From Symsagittifera roscoffensis (lineage: Eukaryota > Xenacoelomorpha > Acoela > Convolutidae): DNA of 64,000 nucleotides. Both the position numbers and the translations under genes were made by a program. The notes beneath the pieces were generated by a model. That model did not search any database. It was not told the origin of the DNA and saw nothing but the letters and a program-made list of their open reading frames with translations. Shown piece after piece: positions 48,601 to 57,600 of the stretch. Position 1 is the stretch's first letter. Every line of letters begins with the position of its first letter. The DNA is taken from the NCBI RefSeq assembly GCF_963678635.1, contig NC_087062.1:77060349-77124348 (forward strand). The letters run 5' to 3'.

Positions 48601-51600
48601 TCCATTTCAAAAAGTTTTGTGTTTTTTCGACTTAGTTACCACATCTTGGAATTATTTTTCTGTGCTAAATTTTTACTGTAGTTGTTGTTTTAAGTGCTTT
48701 AGTTCACACCTAAAACTTGTGTTTTTATTAGCCTTAGTTTCTTACATTTTCCTTTTTTGTTTGTTTTTAGCTTAAAAACTTTCTTTGGCGTAAATGCTTC
48801 CAGCTGACAGTTTATCGGCTTAGTTGCCCAACTGTGGGTAGTTTCGTGGAAACAAATTTTTTTCTTCCCTTCTCGATCACACATAAAGCTTAAAATCTTA
48901 GAATAGAATTTAGAATTCAAAATTTTTTATGACACCAGTTTTTATTTTAATTTTCCGGGAATTTACTCAAGTTATGTCAACTCTATTGCCGCTTGATAAT
49001 TGCTTTCAAATTTCCAATAAAATACTTTAATTGTTCTGCTGAAATTGTTTCCCACAAAAAACATTATTCGAGGCAAATACTTTGAATCTTTCTAACTGTG
49101 GTCAGATGCGGATCTAGGATTTTCTCGAGGGGAGATTTTCAAACAGTTTCGGAAATTCTGTCGTCAATTTTTTTATGTCGACCAAAATGATTTTCAGAGC
49201 ACTCCCAAATCACTATAGAGACCGCATTCTGAACAAATTTTGACCCCGCATGCAAATTTTTGAAAAGACATACCAAAAAAGAAAAAACTTTGACATAAAA
49301 AATGCGTCAAAATTTTCCTTTTTTGGCGACCGCGTCAAATTGCGTCAAACTTTCCTTTAAACCTTTGGCGAACTTTGCACTTGCCATACCGCATAAAAAT
49401 AACAATGCAAGCTAGCAGACAAGAAATCAAAGGATAGCCACTTAGTCCAAGAAAAGAATAATTTCAAAGAACCACAAATTGCGGTTCTTTGAAATTATTC
49501 CATTTTTGAACTAAGTGGCTATCTTTTGATTTCTTGTCTGCTAGCTTGCATTGTTATTTTTATGCGGTATAGCGAGTGCAAAGTTCGTTTAAATACATCA
49601 TTCGCATGGCTTCGAGGGATGTATCTTAATAAAATTTTCTAATTTGTGATCAAAATTTCAAAACAAAATCATCGGTGCTGACAAAAAAATTTTGCATTCC
49701 TAAAACGACCGAGTAAAGCTAATAGACCGAAAACCAAAAAAAAAAAGGCAAAAATTGTTTGATGCGATTATAAGCTGTTGAAACTAGCTCAAAAAATTTA
49801 GTTATCCCCCACCCCTCCCCCCTCTTCCCCTGTAAAATTTTTGGGTTTTTCATTTTTTGAAGATAAAGGTGGTCAAAACGTGTTTTACAACCAGCATGAC
49901 CGTTTTCTTGTAGTTAATATTCGGTGCAATTTCTTTTATATATTTCAATTCGGTGCAATTTCTTCAAGTGCACCGAATTGAAATATATAACTTTTATGTT
50001 ATATATTTCAAATATATAACTTGAAATATATAACTTTTATATTTCCGAATTGAAATATATAACTTTTACTATAATATAAACCCCCATAACTTCACAAAAA
50101 ATGATAACAGGTGAAATATCATTTCAAATTTAAGCTTGGAACAACACTATTTTTTGAAATTCATAAAAGTGCAATTCGGTGCAATTCGTTGCAATTTCTT
50201 CAAAAAATAGTGTTGTTCCAAGCTTAAATTTGAAATGATATTTCACCTGTTATCATTTTTTGTGAAGTTATGGGGGTTTAAAGATTGCCGTTTTGGCCAA
50301 TTTGGAATATTTAACGCGCGATACATTTCAACGCGATTTTAGTAAATCTTAGAAATAGTTCTATATTGGTTAAAGGAAATTTTTTGCAACAATTGATTTG
50401 TTACTAGGAGCAAAATGCTTCACTTTGTACTTTATATGGCCTGTTGGGCGATGATTTTCACAAAAAGTCTCAAATTTAAGAAATTTTACGTTCATTTTTA
50501 TTTTCATGCAATTACTGCATCATAGAATTTAAAAGGCAGACGGATCATTCAGGGCTCTGCCCTGATACGAGCAGTCTTTTTTCATTTATCCATCAAATAT
50601 AACGAAACTGAAAACTTCAAAAACGTTAGTTTTTCTCAAAATTGATTAGAATAGATAAAAAATTGCAGTAAAAGCAATTAGAATTTTATCAGAATTAATG
50701 TTGTAATTTTTGTTTTGCGGAATTTAGACAAATTTTCCTCAGAAACGGGTCTCTGTTATCACATACAAATGAGGATTTAAAAGCCAAAAACTTCTCATGC
50801 TCCGGTGTTGGCAATGAGTGCGCGAACTATTACCTATGCTCCTGTTTCCGGAGACAGAGCTGGAGAACTTTCTGGAGGAGTCGTTTCCCCCTCCAGACGA
50901 GACAGAGCTGGAGTCGTCTGCAGATGCTGTCGTGTGGTTCTGTTTCAGTCGGAGGTATTCGGGACTTGTGAAGTGGATGTTCGAGAAACGCTCGTTATCC
51001 GCAAAAAGAGTCAGCACCAAACGACGCACCTGAATATACATTCTCTAATTTAATCTATTGAGTTGCAAAATTTTTTAAAATCTCTTAGAATATTGGCAAG
51101 AACCTTTTGTCAAAAATGTTTGTGGAGCAGGCAAGTTGTACATAAAATTGACTAAATATGGTGTTCACAAGCGCTAATTGAAAATGAGTTTTCTCTTTCT
51201 TTACTTCATAGCGCAAACCTGTTTTTCGAAGTTGTGTAGTGGTGCGAAGTATCCATAGATCTGGTCCACACACAAGGCCACATTATGGAGAGCCACAGTG
51301 AGTCTATTGGAGGGTATGGCCTCGTTGGAATGGCTCGAGTGCTCACTTCTGAATGAACCCTGATGACCCCCCGACATGCTACCACCGTCTCCCCCTGCAC
51401 CTGCGCCTCCGTGCCACCTCAGGGCTGGACTAAATCCACCGCCAACAGAACCTCCCCCTGTCTCAAATCGCAAGTGATCGGAACCCCCTCCGAAACTACC
51501 CGATTGAGAGATGCTTCCCGACTGACTCAAACTTGTCACCTGAAATCAAGAGCTGTCAATTGAATTGATCTTGACTTTTTGGAAAACCATTTTTTTGAAA

Positions 51601-54600
51601 GAATTGAGAGTATTGCTTATGAAATTTGGCTCAAATTACTTGTAAGTGAAATTTTTAAAAAATTTTTACCTTTCATCATTTCGTTGAAAAACCTTAACAA
51701 TGTTAGGATCCAGGCAATTTAAGATAGTACGCTGCTCTAATTCATTTCAGCTAAAAACTACTTTATAGCTATATACAAAATGCTCGATTGGACTGAATTT
51801 AGAGCAAAGCTAGCATCCCCGTCAATAATCGCTTTGTGAGGGAGGATAACATTTTGATCCGAAAAGTGTTCCGCGAAACTCAATGAGTGCTTACTAACAT
51901 CGTCTTCCGTGTGAGGGGGGTTATTGATTAGTTGGTCGACTGTGGCAGCGGAGGAGGGTGGGATGAAATCCTCGTCTTCCAGAGACCAGCACCACTTCAC
52001 TGAGAACCTCAGCTTCAGAGCACCACTGCGAGTTATAGCTACACACAGAGCTAATCAAATTAACATAATTCGCAAGCCCTTCAAAAAAGAAATCACTAGC
52101 ACGCTACTTTGTACACTTTTCAGGGAACCTTGTAAACATCTTCCATTTTATCATTTATTTGGATTCCAAATGATTTCACTGCGTGAAAATTGGCTGAAAA
52201 ACTCAAATTGGACACCAAGTTGAATAATGTCCTTCCTAAATTGCTTGGGTAGGGGAGGGAAACATTGGCTCACAAAAATGCTAGCAAATTGAACAAAAAT
52301 GAACCAGGTCACTAACATGCCTCTCCATTAACCAGTTAGGAATTCAATTGCCCGGATTGCAGCCCTGACAACACCAAGACATTAATCCATAATTCTTTTT
52401 TGGCGGACCATCCCTAAACCTTCGGCACCAATTTTCACCGATTTCTGGGGAGGAGCACAAAACAGAAAATGCAATTTTGTGATCGAAGCTTTCCAGTGCC
52501 TTTATATTTCAGTTAGTTTTCCAAAAAAGTCGATTAATTTTCTATTCAAAAAAATTCTAGATCCGTGCTTGGTACTTACGATTCTACTCAAGATACACAA
52601 CTGAAATTTAAACAGCAATTAACAAGATTATTTAAGGTATTTAGCGCTTTTTTGAGAATTTTCAGAGCTTTTTCTGCTTTCTAGTGCTATTTTTGCGATT
52701 TATCAGTCCTGTTACAGTATTGCTTCAATGCTGTTACAGTGCTAATTTATCTCTGTAGCAATGCTGTTACAGTGCTGATTTATCTCTACAACAGTGTTGT
52801 TTTTTATCGCTGCTTTATCTCTGATCAGTACTATTTGGTTTGTCAGAGTATTGTTTTTTTACTGTAACAGTACTGCAACAGTAGACCTGATTTTCAATGC
52901 AAAATCAATCCTGGTTGTATCAAAAACAAAAAAAGTTGAACTTTTATTTTAATTGAAAATAAGAATAAGTTTTGACCTAACTTGGAAATTATCAAACCAC
53001 CTTGATTTATTACAAAATTATGGCTGATAATTTTTTTTTTCAAATTTGAGCTGTTCAATACATTGATATGCTATAAGCAAAAGTCGTCGAGAACGGCAAT
53101 TTTAAAAGTTGAAAATTTTCGGAAGACAAAAACACCTTGAACACAAATATTCCATCAATTTCTCCGAAAATCGGAACAACCATGAACCAAGACGGATTCA
53201 CTTTTTAAAGTTTTTAAGTGTTACAAAACTGCTAACCCTGATTGTTCCGACTTTTAATGAAAACGGAATATTTATTCTTGGGGTGGTTTTTTTATTCAGT
53301 CGACTTCAACCGATCGATAGAATAGTTTTTAACAAAAAAATTATACATCATTAAAAATATCGAATTCCTGATTTCAAATCTTAAATGATATTTTAACTCC
53401 GATTACTTTTGGTAAAATTTTGGGTGTTTGAAAATTGCCAACTTGGCCATGTTATAGAGTAAATTATGCACAATCTGAAGAATTATTCACTATGCTGAGA
53501 GCGTAACGCAAAATACTTATGCGTGACGAATTAACCCGCACAACATAATCGCTCCAGATTGATTTGAGGTTAGATATTATGTCATAATAATTTCGTACGA
53601 CTCCTTTTCGATCTTTGATATTGTCGAAAATTTTTATAGATTTCCAAAAGTTCTCTCAGTTTTCCATATTTGTGAAAACTATTTGATATGGATGAGGAAT
53701 AGTCGGAAAATTCACGTCTTTGAGCAGTCCCATTCTTTTATTTAGATTGGCCTGAAATAGTTTAGGCTTATTGACGGCCTAATTAGTTCCGGTTTTTAAT
53801 TATGATCAACATAGTTACCTAATTTTGCGTTGTTTCAAAACTTATATAAGTTCTAAGCCATCCTTATCCCTCCTCGGGAAACACACAAAAAAAAACGTTT
53901 AACTTTTGGAAATTCATAGTTTTATAGCTCAAAATATAGCTCAAGATACCAAATTAGTTAGCACCACTCTTTTCAAGAAATTTTGTTTTCGCTCAAAGGG
54001 AATTTACTCAAATTTTATCAATTTAGTTGTCGCGCGATCAAGATTTCACGCCGACGGTTGTTTTTTTTGGGCATGTTTTCCTCAAAACATGCCCAAAAAA
54101 CAATGCCCAATAAAAAAATTGTTTTAATTGTGCCTTTTTTAAAAAATTTTCATTTTTTTGAATTGTTGGTTTGATATTCTTTTTTTGCAAGCTTGCAATG
54201 CTATCTATGTGTAAGTGATAGCTTGTTAAACATGCACCTCAAAATTTTATCGCAAAGGCAAGCTAACTAATTTCTTTACCGTTTGTTAAGCTTCGCCACA
54301 TTTAAAGTAACCAGTGCCAAGTAGATTGGTGCTAAGTTGGATTTAAATCACGAACTGATCATAAAAAAGCTATAGATATAGGGTTGAGTAAAATTGGCTC
54401 GACTTATTTTTCAACAAAACTGCGGACAAGATACCAAGTCTAAGGGTGCATGTTGACAAATTTTACTAACTCAAAATGTAATTAATATATTAAGATACAT
54501 TAGACTTTTAAGGGTAGCAGTCTGTTTTGGATTAGGGCTACAAAGATCGGTCGAGTGGTGCTAACTAATTTGTAAATTAATCAAAATGAATCGAAAAATC

Positions 54601-57600
54601 AATCCCGCGATATGAGAAAATTTGTGCAATAAGTGAAAAACTAAATCTAAAAAATGCACTCTTTTCAAGAAATAATAGAAGGGTCACCCTTACAACGATA
54701 TTTTCTTTTGGATTGAAAAATGAAGTTTCTTTCTTTAAGGGTGAACCTTGTATGAACGATCCCGAATTCTCGAATTTCAACTCACAGACAGTTTCTGTTG
54801 TTTCCTCGTGTCCATACATGGTGTCTGTGTACATCACAATCTGGCCTAGATCAGATTGTAGTTTGAGCACCCCCCTGACCGACTTGACCTTGATGATGAA
54901 TTGTCCCCCAATCACTGGATAGAACATGCCAGTGGTGCTAGTCCACTCTTGGACTGTGCCTTGGCTGCTGGACGTGTAGGCGGAGGGACGTCCCATGATT
55001 GCAGGCTGTTTCCGCACTCGACACTTTGTCTTCCACTTTTGACTACCGAAGGAGAATTTGACCTGGTAAAAAATAATTAGATTAGATTTACAGCACCCAT
55101 GTTTGTTCATCCTTTCAGTTAGTATTTCATTAAATAGTGTGTTCAACTTGAAAATTCCAAGTTCAATTGAATCAAAATACTCCTCTAAAAACCCTCAACC
55201 TGGGAAACATGAAAAATGCTGCAGAACTTTTAAAAACTGGTTTTCCGTTTTCTATAGAAAAGTGGCCTGAAAATAATCTTAGTTTTCAACTCGGCTCGAG
55301 ATCGTGCAACTTAAGATATAGATAGCTGAAAACAATAGGAAAGTCAGAATCAATTACGAAGAGCAACTGTCAATAATGCATCAACGGAGATTAAAACTGA
55401 AACAACTTAGAGTCAAAAACCTACATAGCGAAACTTTTAGCAGAAAATCTGTACCCACAACGCGTACTCACATTTTCCAATCAGTCGGAATCATCTATTG
55501 TTAGGTTTTTAGCAAACTCCCTGGGCCTTGAGAGCCAGAAAGGCCGTTTTTTTTTCTGAGTGGCTTTGTCTTTAGGAGTTTATTGTGGTTCTGTGCCAAT
55601 ATTAATGGATTAATTCCCGCGCTATTTGGAGAACAGGAATAATGTTTTATCATAAAAAGTTTTTTGATTACATTGTGGTAAATGTCAGTGGCTGGCAAAA
55701 ACTACGAAATTATTTGATTGTTCTTTTTAGTTTATTCTGTCTATCAAATGATTCTTATTGACATAAGACCAACGCTGATAAACTTTGACAGTTTCAGTCA
55801 ATTGCAACCAAAACGCAAAAAAGACTTATGCGACCGAAACAAAACAAATAAGACAACAAAGCTGTCTGAGTTTCCCTAAATTCCTCTCTTATTTTCGGCA
55901 TCCCTAAAGTCTCTGTTATACTGCTCAGGCAGTAACCTTAGAGCTTTATACTCATGTAGCATATGTCACAGTACCTTATTACATTTATGGGCTAAGGTCA
56001 TTGACGCGAATTGCTTAATGCGGATGATGCGATTGATACGATCAGTGTGCTTACGCTGTAGCTGAGACATAGAAAATAAAGGTAGTTAGATAAGATGCTC
56101 AAAAAACTTGAATTAACTATTTGAAAAACAGAGCCTTATCTTATCAACACCAACTGCGATCTTTATAGTGCCACATGATGCAGTCAGCTGGATTTGTACT
56201 GCAAGACAACCGGATGAACATAAGAAAATCAGTATTTTGATCTAGAGCAATTCAGACCCAACATGACAACTCAAAGTTTGATTGGATTAGTTTTTAATGG
56301 AAATTGTCTTAGAAGATCCAAAAAAAAAATTGGAGGAAACACCGCCCAGACCAAAAATCCCAAGAAACGGGGATGATGAAGTTGCATTAGTTGCCAGCGA
56401 GCTAAGAAACAAACTCGCATTAAATCTTTTTTGCCGGAAAATTAAAAACCAATGGCTGCTGGAGGGCCAAAAAAAGGACACAGTATCTATTAATTTGTGA
56501 TCCAAAACGACATGTGTCAGAGTTACTTCTAGCGTTTAGGCAGAAGGAAAAAAAATTACGCAGAAAAACCCACAAACCGAAATAACGAATTTCTTGACAT
56601 GGTTACCCTTGCATTTAAAAAAAGAAAAATTAAGAAAAACCAGACAGACTGTTTGATCAGGCACAAGCATAAAAGGAATCACTAGAAGCGTTTCATACAG
56701 CTCTAACTGCAGATGAAGGTAGAGAGAAAGTAGCCAGAGATTTTTCTTTTCGAAATTTAGAAAAGTGACTTTACAAAATATTCTGACATATGAAACGATA
56801 TCTCCGGAAAAAATACTCAAAAAGTACTCAGAAATACGCAATAACCTTTGATTATAGTAAACAATCAACATTTTCGATTCAAAAACAAAAGCAAGGAGTG
56901 CTGGAGCAGCAAGCTCATCGTCAAATTCATTTGTGAAACAAATTATTCATGGAAACTAGGATATCAAATCTGAAGTACTGTCTGACCATGGGAAAGGCGT
57001 GCAATAATTGTAGTAAATCAAATTTTTTCGCAAAAACCTACAGATCCAAACAAATGGAAGGAATGGAAAAAAAATTTAAGGAGTCAGATGAGGAATATTA
57101 TCTGGTCAACGATTTGGAGAGTTTGATTAGTAAGGATTTATATTGATCAAAACAGGAACTTGGTTGAAAACAAGTAACAAGAAACATAGCGATTTAAAAA
57201 GTAGATATATTAAAAGATCCAGAAATGAGCAAGAAGAAACCGCTAAAATCTTAGAGAGGACAGATCAACGGATCGTACGTATAATAGCCGATATGGGGAG
57301 CCCGGTGTTCTTCCTTGTGTGGGCGACAACAAAACAGATAATCGATTCGTCCAAGAAACCAAAAATCAATACGGTGGAAAAAATTTTCTACAAAACAATC
57401 AGAAAATATAGGGTCAAGCTCAAAATTTAAACACTCACTGTGCCCTATCGGAGAAAAAGGTAAGAGAATACTATTATTCAAACCCAACACAAAATTCAAT
57501 TGAAAAAAGAATTAATTGAGGGAAGAATTTCAAATAAAAAACTAAGTAAACGCACCGATGATTGCTTTATTGCATCGAATGTGATAACACTAAAAAAGAC

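Larger units (their letters stand above)
52039..54785. other. RIPOR-like intron with repeats
   Basis: 52670-52885 holds clustered ctgttacagt / actgtaacag phrases. 53243-53733 is a family B HINE and 54063-54100 a hairpin. The rest shows nothing I can support. Confidence 0.4.

Noticed and set aside
50805-51563. Plus-strand open frames over the Ser/Gly-rich region
   Set aside because: They mirror RIPOR-like exons on the minus strand, which join in phase with the rest of the gene.
55501-55698. Extra RIPOR exon in the 55.1-58.4 kb intron
   Set aside because: The frame cannot be placed between the flanking exons without breaking the conserved PGDLFK-VKFSFG junction.
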